From assembly GCA_031420415.1 (NCBI GenBank), contig JANOMT010000008.1, positions 1-64,000 of the forward strand: 64,000 bases of DNA, in the 5' to 3' direction. Shown piece after piece: positions 18,777-26,868 of the stretch (within the stretch, counting starts at the first letter, position 1; each line of letters starts with the position of its first letter). The notes below the pieces were generated by a model. The model did not search any database, was not told where the DNA came from, and was given only the letters and a program-made list of their open reading frames with translations. The DNA is from JANYGA01 sp031420415. Lineage in GTDB: Bacteria > Vulcanimicrobiota > Vulcanimicrobiia > Vulcanimicrobiales > Vulcanimicrobiaceae. The translations under genes were made by a program, and so were the position numbers.

Positions 18777-20207
18777 TTAGCGCGCTGCGGTCGCGAGAAC
18801 GGCCGGCCCGTTGTAGGTTTCGGGATACTCGCCCGTGAGACAACCCATGCACATTTGGCCGCGTTTACGCGCGATCGCGTCGAGCAGGCCCTCTTTACTT
18901 AAGTAACCGAGCGAATCCGCACCGATCTTCTCGCAAATCTCATCGATCGTAAAGTTCGCCGCGATGAGTTCGTCGTGCGAAGCCATATCGACGCCGAGGT
19001 AACACGGATGGATGATCGGCGGCGAGGTGATCCGCACGTGCACTTCGCGCGCGCCCGCGTCGCGCAAGAGTTTGACGATGCGCGGCGTCGTCGTTCCGCG
19101 CACGATCGAATCGTCGACGACGATCACGCGTTGCCCCGCGAGGAGTTCGACGATCGGATTAAATTTGAGTTGCACGCCCCGCGCGCGCATTTTTTGATCG
19201 GGACTGATGAACGTGCGACCGATATATCGGTTCTTGATCAATCCCTCAACGTACGGCAAACCCGCCTCTTGCGCGTAGCCGATGCCGCCGGGAATCGCAC
19301 TATCGGGAATCGCCATCACGACATCGGCATCGACGGGATGTTCGCGCGCGAGTTGACGGCCCATCGCCATCCGCGCCATGTAGATCGACTTGCCGTCGAG
19401 CACGGAATCGGGCCGCGCGAAATAGATGTACTCGAACATGCAGAGCGCTTGCGGCTTCTGCTGCGGCATCTTATCATAATGCAGACCGTCGTTATCGACC
19501 CACATGATCTCGCCCGCATCGAGTTCGCGAATGTACTGTGCGCCCACGGTCGCGAGCGCACACGATTCCGATGCGAACATGTAGCCACCGCCGGGAAAAC
19601 GACCGTAGCAGAGCGGCCGCACGCCCCACGGATCGCGAAACGCGAAGAGCGACTTTTCCGTCGACATCACGATCGAGTACGCCCCTTCGGCGCGCGTCAT
19701 TACGTCCCGGATTCGCGCGACCATATCGGCACCAGGGGCTTGGACGATCGCTTTCGCAAGCACTTCGGAATCGGAGGTTGCCTGCAAGACCGTCGCCGCA
19801 TCGAGCGACGAGCGCAAGTCGTCCGTGTTCGTCAGATTGCCGTTGTGCGAGACCGTCACGTCGCCGAATTTGGCATGTTCGAGTAACGGCTGAGCGTTGA
19901 CGACCGCAGACGAGCCCGTCGTGGAATAGCGCGTGTGGCCGACGGCGATATAGCCCGTTAAATTGCCGAGAATCTCCTCATCGAAGATACTCGAAATCAG
20001 CCCCATCTCGCGATGACAGACGATCGTAGCGCCATCGGATACCGCGATACCCGCCGATTCCTGACCACGATGCTGGAGGGCATAGAGCGCGAAGTATGCA
20101 TGGCGCGCAACCTCGTTGCCGGGCGCGTAAATACCGACGACTCCGCACGCTTCGTGAAGCGTGTCACCGGCCGGCATCGGTGCCTCGGCATCATACGACC
20201 TAGCCAT
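18777..20207 (-). CDS. purF: Amidophosphoribosyltransferase
   Basis: 476 residues. PurF makes phosphoribosylamine from PRPP and glutamine, the committed step of purine synthesis. A propeptide of about 20 residues precedes the N-terminal nucleophile Cys21 in HEACGVVG, as in B. subtilis-type enzymes. RYSTTGSS and SHNGNLTN mark the glutaminase site, and VIVVDDSIVRGTTT is the PRPP loop. Cysteines in ALCMFEYIYF, HPCYLGVD and CMGCLTGEYP fit the 4Fe-4S cluster of the long-propeptide type, which ties the enzyme to Fe-S supply. It is the downstream end of a guaA-purD-BI-1-purF run. Confidence 0.97.
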   Translation of the reverse strand: MARSYDAEAPMPAGDTLHEACGVVGIYAPGNEVARHAYFALYALQHRGQESAGIAVSDGATIVCHREMGLISSIFDEEILGNLTGYIAVGHTRYSTTGSSAVVNAQPLLEHAKFGDVTVSHNGNLTNTDDLRSSLDAATVLQATSDSEVLAKAIVQAPGADMVARIRDVMTRAEGAYSIVMSTEKSLFAFRDPWGVRPLCYGRFPGGGYMFASESCALATVGAQYIRELDAGEIMWVDNDGLHYDKMPQQKPQALCMFEYIYFARPDSVLDGKSIYMARMAMGRQLAREHPVDADVVMAIPDSAIPGGIGYAQEAGLPYVEGLIKNRYIGRTFISPDQKMRARGVQLKFNPIVELLAGQRVIVVDDSIVRGTTTPRIVKLLRDAGAREVHVRITSPPIIHPCYLGVDMASHDELIAANFTIDEICEKIGADSLGYLSKEGLLDAIARKRGQMCMGCLTGEYPETYNGPAVLATAAR

Positions 20208-20240
20208 GTAGGGACGGCTGTACGACGACGGCGCGCTCGG

Positions 20241-20894
20241 TCACCTTCTGCTACGACCGCCAAAGATGGAAAGTAATGCTAAGAAGATGTTGATCGCGTC
20301 GAGATAGATCGAGGTCGCGAGTTCGATCGCGGTCTGGCCGCCGCCACCGGCACGCAAGCGACCGAAATCGACGAGCACGAGCAGCGTGAAGACGGCGAGC
20401 GTGGCCCATGCGTAGATGCCGGGTTGCAAGAAATGTGTGAACGCCGAGATCAGGCCGACGATCACGAGCCCGATGAGCGCGCCGAACGCGATACCGGAGA
20501 GCTTGCGGTAATCGAAGCTGGTAAGGAAGACGACCGATCCGAGCACGAGCATCCCGAGGCCTGTCGTGGCGGCGGCTTGGACGACGACGGCCGAGCCATC
20601 GACGCGAACGTAATGTCCGATCGTCGGTCCGATTCCGATGCCTTCGCAAGCGGTAAAGGCATAAAACATCAGCATCGAAAGGCCGGGATTACGGCGCGTC
20701 GCCGAAATACCGATCAAGAAGCCGAAGCCGACGAGCATCGCGATGAGCGAGAAGCCCGAGGGGAAGCCTTGCGTGAGGTAGCTCGTAACCGCGGTAACGA
20801 GAAAGCCCGCACCCGTGATGCCGAGAACCTGACCGAGCAAGGACGCCGAGGAGACGGTCGGCGCGTTCAAACGCGACTGTTGTTGTCCGTACAT
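20241..20894 (-). CDS. Bax inhibitor-1 / YccA-family membrane protein
   Basis: 217 residues with about seven hydrophobic helices and the family-typical C-terminal YLDAINIFLALLSIFG. Bacterial BI-1 relatives (such as YetJ of B. subtilis) act as pH-sensitive calcium leak channels; that role is only a family inference here. GAGGAG three bases before the ATG is a good ribosome binding site. It sits between purD and purF in the same direction (61 and 33 bases apart), an unusual neighbour for purine genes but probably just co-transcribed. Confidence 0.9.
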   Translation of the reverse strand: MYGQQQSRLNAPTVSSASLLGQVLGITGAGFLVTAVTSYLTQGFPSGFSLIAMLVGFGFLIGISATRRNPGLSMLMFYAFTACEGIGIGPTIGHYVRVDGSAVVVQAAATTGLGMLVLGSVVFLTSFDYRKLSGIAFGALIGLVIVGLISAFTHFLQPGIYAWATLAVFTLLVLVDFGRLRAGGGGQTAIELATSIYLDAINIFLALLSIFGGRSRR

Positions 20895-20955
20895 AGGCTC
20901 CTCACTACCCGCGTGGCCGCGCCCGAGTTTCGCGCCGAGCCTACCGACGCCCGCG

Positions 20956-22230
20956 TTAGGGTGCGAGTTTAGCGATATCGCTGCGATAACTCAACCGCAC
21001 GCCGTTGCCGATGCGGTGCGCGAGCTCGTCGACAGCGGCATACGCGTTCGCACGTGCGGCTGCGACGTCGTCACCAAGTGCGCTCACGGTGAGCACGCGC
21101 CCGCCGCCCGCATCGACGACCCCATCCCGCAAGGCGGATGCGCCCCAGAAGGCAACGCGATCCCCTGAAAGCGCGACGTCGGCGCTCAAATCGCGTAACG
21201 GCGTGCTGCTGCGCGGATAGTCGGCCGTCGCAAGCACCACGCCGACACACGCGCCGCCGTCAAAGCGAGCTGCTTCTTCATCGATCTTCCCGTCGGCAGC
21301 CGTCTTGAGCAACCGTGCGAAATCGCCGCGAACGCGCGGCATGAGGACTTGGGTTTCGGGGTCGCCGAACCGCACGTTGAATTCGATAACATACGGCCCG
21401 TTCGCTGTGAGCATCAAGCCGCAATACAGGACGCCGATATACTTTTCGCGATCGAGCGCGAGGCCGCTCACGACCTTATCGAGGACACGTTCGCGCACGA
21501 TATCGACGAGATCGTCGGGGAACCCGGCCGGCGGCGAATATGCACCCATCCCGCCCGTATTTGGCCCCGTATCGCCGTCGCCCGCGCGCTTATAATCGCA
21601 AGCCGAGCCGATCGGCACGAACCGCTTGCCGTCACCGATTGCGAAAATGCTGATCTCACGACCTTCGAGTCGCTCCTCGAGGAGCACGTCGCTTCCGCCG
21701 CCGGGCACCCCCGCGCCGCCATACCAATCGCGCAACACCGCAAGCGCACTCTGCGGATCGGGCGTGACGACGACGCCTTTGCCGGCCGCGAGGCCGTCCG
21801 CTTTGACGACGCAGCCGCCGCGCCAATCGGCGAGCGTCTTTTCCGCAGTCGCGAGCGAATGCACGACGCGCGCTTTGGCCGTCGGAATACCGTGGCGTTC
21901 CATGAAGCGCTTCGAATAGATCTTGCTCGATTCGAGCCGCCCGACCGCGCGACCGGGGCCGAACGTCGAGATCTTCGCCTCACGCAAACGGTCGCCGACG
22001 CCGGCGGCGATTGCGGTCTCGGGCCCGAGCACGACGAGATCGATCTTCTCCGCAATCGCGCGCGCGACGAGCGCTTTGCCGTCGGTTGCGTTGATCGCCC
22101 AGTTCTCACCGCGCGTTGCCGTGCCCGCGTTTCCGGGCGCAGCGAAGATCGCATCGCACGACGGCGATTGCGCGAGACGCCACGAGAGTGCGTCTTCGCG
22201 CGCACCATTACCGACGACGAGGATGCGCAT
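20956..22230 (-). CDS. purD: Phosphoribosylamine-glycine ligase (GAR synthetase)
   Basis: 424 residues, the standard length. It is an ATP-grasp enzyme that joins phosphoribosylamine and glycine, step 2 of purine synthesis. The N-terminal MRILVVGNGAREDAL, KADGLAAGKGVVV, ACDYKRAGDGDTGPNTGGMGAY and the metal-binding EFNVRFGDPETQ are all present. It begins nine bases after the guaA stop and is co-transcribed with guaA upstream and the BI-1 and purF genes downstream. Confidence 0.97.
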   Translation of the reverse strand: MRILVVGNGAREDALSWRLAQSPSCDAIFAAPGNAGTATRGENWAINATDGKALVARAIAEKIDLVVLGPETAIAAGVGDRLREAKISTFGPGRAVGRLESSKIYSKRFMERHGIPTAKARVVHSLATAEKTLADWRGGCVVKADGLAAGKGVVVTPDPQSALAVLRDWYGGAGVPGGGSDVLLEERLEGREISIFAIGDGKRFVPIGSACDYKRAGDGDTGPNTGGMGAYSPPAGFPDDLVDIVRERVLDKVVSGLALDREKYIGVLYCGLMLTANGPYVIEFNVRFGDPETQVLMPRVRGDFARLLKTAADGKIDEEAARFDGGACVGVVLATADYPRSSTPLRDLSADVALSGDRVAFWGASALRDGVVDAGGGRVLTVSALGDDVAAARANAYAAVDELAHRIGNGVRLSYRSDIAKLAP

Positions 22231-22239
22231 GGCCCTATC

Positions 22240-23811
22240 CTACTCCCACTCCACGGTTGCCGGCGGTTTCGAGGTGATGTCGTACGCGATCCGGTTGACG
22301 CCCGCGACTTCGTTGACGATGCGCGTGCTGATCTTTTCGAGCAACGCGTGCGGTAGGCGCGCCCAATCGGCCGTCATCCCATCTTCGCTCGTAATCGCGC
22401 GCACTGCGACGAGATCGGCATACGTGCGACCGTCGCCCATAACGCCGACGCTCTGCAATGGCGTGAGCACGGCGAAATACTGCCACGGCTTCGGATCCAG
22501 CGTCGCCGCTTCGATCTCGTCGGTGACGATCTTATCTGCCGCGCGCACGGTCTCGACGCGTTCGGCCGTAACTTCACCGAGCACGCGCACCGCGAGCCCG
22601 GGGCCGGGGAACGGTTGGCGTTGCACGATGGCATCGGGTAGGCCGAGGACGTGGCCGACTTCGCGCACTTCGTCTTTGAAGAGCGCGCGGAGCGGTTCGA
22701 CGAGCGTGAGCGCCATGTGCTCAGGGAGGCCGCCCACGTTGTGATGCGATTTGATTTTGTGGCCCGCTTTGCTGCCGGGCGTCTTGGATTCGATGACGTC
22801 GGGATAGAGCGTGCCCTGTACGAGGAATCGTACGTCAGTTAACTTGTTCGCTTCTTCTTCGAAGATCGCGATGAATTCGTGGCCGATGCGGATGCGCTTC
22901 TCTTCGGGATCGATCACGCCCGCGAGTCGTGCGAGAAAGCGTTCTCGCGCATCGACGCGGACGACGTCGAGGTGCAACACGTCGCGAAAGGCAGCGACGA
23001 CCGCATCGCCTTCGTCGGCACGCAACAGGCCCGTATCGACGAAAATGCACGTGAGCTGCGTGCCGACGGCGCGCGCGACGAGCGTCGCAGCAACGGCCGA
23101 ATCCACGCCGCCCGAGAGCGCGCAGATCACGCGGCCGTCGCCAACTCGCGCTTTGATGTCTGCAATCGTCGTATCGACGAACGAATCCATCTTCCACGCG
23201 GGCGCGATCCCCGCGATCTCGTGCAAGAAATTCGCGATGACCGCTTTGCCCGCATCGGTGTGCACGACTTCGGGATGGAACTGCACGCCGTAGAGTTTGC
23301 GCGCCGCATCGCCAATCGCCGCTTGCGCGCAACCCGTCGTGCGCGCGAGCGTCGCGAAACCCGGCGGCGGCGCGACGACGGTATCGCCATGCGACATCCA
23401 CGCACGACTCGTCGCCGCGACGCCCGCGAAGAGCGGAGATTCGACGACGACTTCGAGCGTGGCGGCGCCGAACTCGCGATGTTGCGAGCGCACGAGCGTG
23501 CCGCCGAGTTCGCGCGCCATCAGTTGCATGCCGTAGCAGATGCCGAGCACCGGAATGCCCGATGAGAAGACGCGCGGGTCGACGCCGAGGGCGCCCGGTG
23601 CGAGCGTGCTTTCGGGGCCGCCCGTGAGCACGATTGCGGCAGGCTCGCGCGCACAGATCGCCTCCCACGACGCATCGTGGGGCAAGATCTCGGAGTAGAC
23701 GTCGGCCTCGCGAACGCGACGCGCGATCAGCTGACTGTACTGCGCGCCGAAATCTAAAATGACGACCGTCGCCGTTTTGACGGGCGCAGTCGAATTCGCT
23801 TGGCTCACCAT
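22240..23811 (-). CDS. guaA: GMP synthase (glutamine-hydrolysing)
   Basis: 523 residues. The N-terminal class I glutamine amidotransferase domain has the nucleophile in GICYGMQ and the His/Glu in QFHPEV. The ATP-pyrophosphatase domain has the P-loop SGGVDSAV, and the C-terminal dimerisation domain ends PPATVEWE. It converts XMP to GMP. It is the first gene of the guaA-purD-BI-1-purF run. The ATG lies 98 bases from the divergent methyltransferase-like gene, so the promoter should be in 23812-23909. No guaB, purA or guanine riboswitch was seen. Confidence 0.97.
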   Translation of the reverse strand: MVSQANSTAPVKTATVVILDFGAQYSQLIARRVREADVYSEILPHDASWEAICAREPAAIVLTGGPESTLAPGALGVDPRVFSSGIPVLGICYGMQLMARELGGTLVRSQHREFGAATLEVVVESPLFAGVAATSRAWMSHGDTVVAPPPGFATLARTTGCAQAAIGDAARKLYGVQFHPEVVHTDAGKAVIANFLHEIAGIAPAWKMDSFVDTTIADIKARVGDGRVICALSGGVDSAVAATLVARAVGTQLTCIFVDTGLLRADEGDAVVAAFRDVLHLDVVRVDARERFLARLAGVIDPEEKRIRIGHEFIAIFEEEANKLTDVRFLVQGTLYPDVIESKTPGSKAGHKIKSHHNVGGLPEHMALTLVEPLRALFKDEVREVGHVLGLPDAIVQRQPFPGPGLAVRVLGEVTAERVETVRAADKIVTDEIEAATLDPKPWQYFAVLTPLQSVGVMGDGRTYADLVAVRAITSEDGMTADWARLPHALLEKISTRIVNEVAGVNRIAYDITSKPPATVEWE

Positions 23812-23909
23812 CGCGCCATCCGTTCTGCAACGCTCGCAAGCCTTCCCGGACTACGCGCTTCTTCCGGCTGCGCAGGCATCGATCGAGCGCCTTACAAACG
23901 CGACACGAC

Positions 23910-24374
23910 ATGGATAGCGACGATCGCCCCGCCGTTGCGGTACCGCCGCCCCTCGTCTTTGCGATCGCGCTCGGCGCCGGGCTCGCACTCGGCCGTACGC
24001 CGCACGACGCGACGCCGCGCAGCCGGATCGTGCGCGCGCTCGGGACGGCATCGGTCGTCGCGGGAGCCGCGCTCGGCATCGCGACGCTCGCGACACTGCG
24101 CGCCGCGGGCACGACGGCGAATCCATACGGTCGTGCGAGCGCGCTCGTCACCGGGGGGCCCTTCGTGTGGACGCGCAATCCCGCGTATGTCGGCGTGACC
24201 TCGATCTTCGTCGGCGTCGCGATGCGCGAAGGGTCGCTGCCCGCACTCGTCTTCTTGCCGATCGCACTCGCCCTCGTCGATCACTACGTCGTCGATGCCG
24301 AGGAACGGTACCTCGCACGCACGTTCGGCGAAGCGTACGACGCCTACGCGAAAAAAACGCCGCGCTGGTTTTAG
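23910..24374 (+). CDS. Isoprenylcysteine carboxyl methyltransferase-like membrane protein
   Basis: 154 residues with about four hydrophobic segments. The C-terminal half has the ICMT/PEMT signature: NPAYVG near residue 90, then EERYLARTFGEAYDAYAKKTPRWF, where the glutamates and the YxxY run bind S-adenosylmethionine and the substrate. Bacterial members are membrane methyltransferases of unknown substrate. It stands alone between two leftward purine units. It ends eight bases before the convergent small membrane protein. Confidence 0.82.
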   Translation: MDSDDRPAVAVPPPLVFAIALGAGLALGRTPHDATPRSRIVRALGTASVVAGAALGIATLATLRAAGTTANPYGRASALVTGGPFVWTRNPAYVGVTSIFVGVAMREGSLPALVFLPIALALVDHYVVDAEERYLARTFGEAYDAYAKKTPRWF

Positions 24375-24381
24375 CGCGCGC

Positions 24382-24591
24382 TTACGGTCCGCGCCGCAAG
24401 CGCTCGTCGAAGCCTTCGAAGGCCGCGTAGAGCGAAGAAAAAGCGACGACCGCGCACGCGAGCGTACCGATCACGGAGGCCCAGATCGGCACGAAGGCGA
24501 CCGCGATACACGCGGCGATGACGATCGCCGCAAACGCACCCGCAATGCTCCGCATGACGCGCACGGTCGTGCGACGCCGTTCCGGCGTCAC
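24382..24591 (-). CDS. Small two-helix membrane protein
   Basis: 69 residues from GTG 24591; an ATG at 24555 would give 57. There are two hydrophobic helices (about 14-34 and 36-58) and a charged C-terminus ending FDERLRRGP. It begins seven bases after the stop of the second PurP-like gene and is the last gene of the purB-purP operon. No family is recognised. The position suggests co-translation with the PurP-like protein, but the function is unknown. Confidence 0.6.
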   Translation of the reverse strand: MTPERRRTTVRVMRSIAGAFAAIVIAACIAVAFVPIWASVIGTLACAVVAFSSLYAAFEGFDERLRRGP

Positions 24592-24597
24592 GCGCGG

Positions 24598-25734
24598 CTA
24601 CGTGAGGACGTCGGCCAAACGATCCGCATCGCGTGCCATCACGACTTCCATCGCGATCCGCTCGCCGACGGATACGTCGCGACCCCAAAGATAGGCGCTG
24701 TACGGCGTATAGCGCGTGCCGGGCGAACCCGGGATCCGCAGCGAGACATCGTACACGACGAACGCCTTCGGCGGCCCCGCAACGATGATGCATTGCAACG
24801 CGAAAGGACCGATCACGCCCGGCGCGTTCGCTTCGCGTGCCGCGACCACGAACCGCTCGCCGATTTCGAAAGCTTTCTCGAGCATCGATTCGGTCAGCGT
24901 CGTCGCGATATGGCCCGCTTCTTCCATCCGAACCGGAATCGACGCCGCCGCCGCGAGTTGCGACGGTGGTAAGCTTTTGAGTCCGTCGAGGTTGGTCTGT
25001 CGTCGCGTATCCGTCCCGAGCAGTTCGAGTTCGCCGAGCATCGGCGAATAGAAAAAATTGAGGTTGACGCTCGGCCCGAGCGCGTATTCCTCGATCCGCG
25101 CGACGGCGAGACCCGCGGCCGTCACCATACCGGCCGCCATCATCTTCTGCGATTGCTCGTCGTAATTCGCGGGTGAATCGCAGAGGAAGAACGCGCGCTC
25201 GAAGGTGACGGTCGCGTGCGCGGCCTTTACCATCACCAAGCGATCGATCTCGCTCGGCGATGCGAACGTGCGCGGATAACGGATCCCCGCGCGTTCGAGA
25301 AGATCGTATTGGTTGGCGGGCTCGTCGCGCTCTTCCGCGCGGAGAAGCCGGCGGTTGCCGAAGAACGGAATCTGCATCCGGCGCTCGATTTCGTCGTACG
25401 AGAACTTTTCGTGCAGGTAGACTTCGAACGAGCGATTCGCGATGAAGATGGCGTTGTGGGCGAGGAGTTTCGCCTGCACGTCGTCGTCGAGAAGTTTCGC
25501 GAAATGCTCGAGATGGAGCGTCGCATCGACGCACCCGCGCGCGGGCGCTTCGCGCCGCGCATAATAGGTCGCGTAGGTGCGTTCGCGGCCATCGGCCGTG
25601 ACGATGAGGTTGCGCAAGCCTTGCGCGCGCGCGCCGAAAGCGACGTCGAGTGCGGAGTGGCTTCCGACCGAGCAGAGTGCGAGCGCGCCACGATCGTAGC
25701 GCGCGAGCGCCGCGGAGACGCGAGGGTCCGCCAC
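24598..25734 (-). CDS. Divergent second PurP-like ATP-grasp protein
   Basis: 378 residues, GTG start at 25734 sharing one base with the stop of the preceding gene (TAGTG). It is a full-length PurP relative: GSHSALD at 24-30, FFGNRRLLRAEE at 124-135, EEYALG with FFYSPMLGELELLG at 215-240, and a PurP-type C-terminus. Residues that are conserved in PurP have changed. The VPHGSF motif reads IANRSF (98-103), the Gly-rich ATP loop GAxGGxGY reads HATVTFER (173-180), and EMSAR-x2-GGTN reads DVSLRIPGSPGT (329-340). It may be a partner subunit, a relative with a different carboxylate or nucleotide substrate, or an enzyme losing function. Archaea also keep divergent PurP paralogues. Not simply a copy of PurP. 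Confidence 0.8.
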   Translation of the reverse strand: MADPRVSAALARYDRGALALCSVGSHSALDVAFGARAQGLRNLIVTADGRERTYATYYARREAPARGCVDATLHLEHFAKLLDDDVQAKLLAHNAIFIANRSFEVYLHEKFSYDEIERRMQIPFFGNRRLLRAEERDEPANQYDLLERAGIRYPRTFASPSEIDRLVMVKAAHATVTFERAFFLCDSPANYDEQSQKMMAAGMVTAAGLAVARIEEYALGPSVNLNFFYSPMLGELELLGTDTRRQTNLDGLKSLPPSQLAAAASIPVRMEEAGHIATTLTESMLEKAFEIGERFVVAAREANAPGVIGPFALQCIIVAGPPKAFVVYDVSLRIPGSPGTRYTPYSAYLWGRDVSVGERIAMEVVMARDADRLADVLT

Positions 25735-26864
25735 TACGACGACGCGAGTTCCTGGGCTTGACGCGAGTTTGCGTATTGGACGAGGAGTGTCGTCTTCACA
25801 CGCCCCGCGGCGTCTTTGGTCTTATCGGTCTCGATGCGTTGCAGCAGCCGATACGAATCGAGCAGCGTACCGGGCAGCGTGTAATCGTGGGGGTACTGTT
25901 TCTGCCAATCGGCGACGGCGTTTTCCACCTGCAACGCGTCGCCCTCCATGCGATAGCCCCAGCCCTTATCGAGATATTTATTGATCCGCACGACTTCGTT
26001 GCGCACGCCGATCGGTGAGAACTTGAGGTTACCGAAATACTCATCGGCGGGCGCCGTGCGCGTGAGGCGAAGTTCGTGCGCGATCGCACTCACACGGCCG
26101 ATGACTTTGAGTTCGGGCGTATGGTCGCGCCGATACTTGATCGCACGTGCGGCCGTGCGATCGCCGTCGGTGAAGCCGGGATCGGTGAGCGCGCTCGCGG
26201 CGATCGCGAACATCTGCCCGTACTCGGGATCGGGTACGCGCACGAGCGGCGTCGCGGGATCGGCTGCGTGTTGCAGCAGCGAGCTGCGGTACGCGCCATC
26301 GTGCGTGAGGTTATAGCCTCGGACGTCGGCCGTGATGAGTTGTACGAGGGCATCGCCGTCGCGATGAAAGGCATCGGCGTTTTGTTGCGCGTCGGTCTGC
26401 GCTTGTGCGGCGAGAAGCTTGGGATCGTCGCCGATCGCGCTCAAGCGCGCGGCGAGGGCCTTCGCCTCCGCCTGATGTTTCGCGTCGCCGTTCTTCCCGA
26501 CGAACGATGCCGCTTCCAACACGTACCAGAGCGCGGCATCGTTATTAGTCAGGGGATCGTAGTGGAGTTGCGTCGCGACGTCGACGGCGAGACCCGCGAC
26601 CTCGCCGTAATTCGGATCGGTCGGTCGGAAGAGCGAATACGCGCGCCCGGCATCGAAGATCGTCGAGAGATAATACATTTCGTTTATGAAGCGCCAATTT
26701 TTTGCGGCGCCGGTATCGTAGGCCTTACGCATCGTTTGGTAGAGCGCTTCGGGATCGGTCTCGATTGCGGCGCGCGCGGGCATGGCGCTCGGCAGCGCGA
26801 GCGTGGCGGAAAAGAGTGCGGCGGCGACGAGACGCGCCGCACGAACGATCGCGACGACGGGCAC
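25734..26864 (-). CDS. Exported protein of unknown function between two PurP genes
   Basis: 376 residues. The GTG at 26864, four bases after the purP stop, gives a good signal peptide (hydrophobic run about 8-25, cleavage near PARAA). The mature protein is mainly helical and contains motifs such as ALYQTMRKAYDTGAAKNWRFINEMYYLSTIFDAGRAYSLFRP-type segments (no more than weak similarity to anything I know). No catalytic signature, lipobox or membrane anchor is seen. Its stop shares a base with the next GTG start, so it is embedded in the purine operon, which is unexpected for an exported protein. Confidence 0.75.
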   Translation of the reverse strand: MPVVAIVRAARLVAAALFSATLALPSAMPARAAIETDPEALYQTMRKAYDTGAAKNWRFINEMYYLSTIFDAGRAYSLFRPTDPNYGEVAGLAVDVATQLHYDPLTNNDAALWYVLEAASFVGKNGDAKHQAEAKALAARLSAIGDDPKLLAAQAQTDAQQNADAFHRDGDALVQLITADVRGYNLTHDGAYRSSLLQHAADPATPLVRVPDPEYGQMFAIAASALTDPGFTDGDRTAARAIKYRRDHTPELKVIGRVSAIAHELRLTRTAPADEYFGNLKFSPIGVRNEVVRINKYLDKGWGYRMEGDALQVENAVADWQKQYPHDYTLPGTLLDSYRLLQRIETDKTKDAAGRVKTTLLVQYANSRQAQELASS

Positions 26865-26868
26865 GGCG

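Noticed and set aside
21349..22356. 335-codon open frame opposite purD
   Set aside because: Same reasoning; purD is fully conserved on the other strand.
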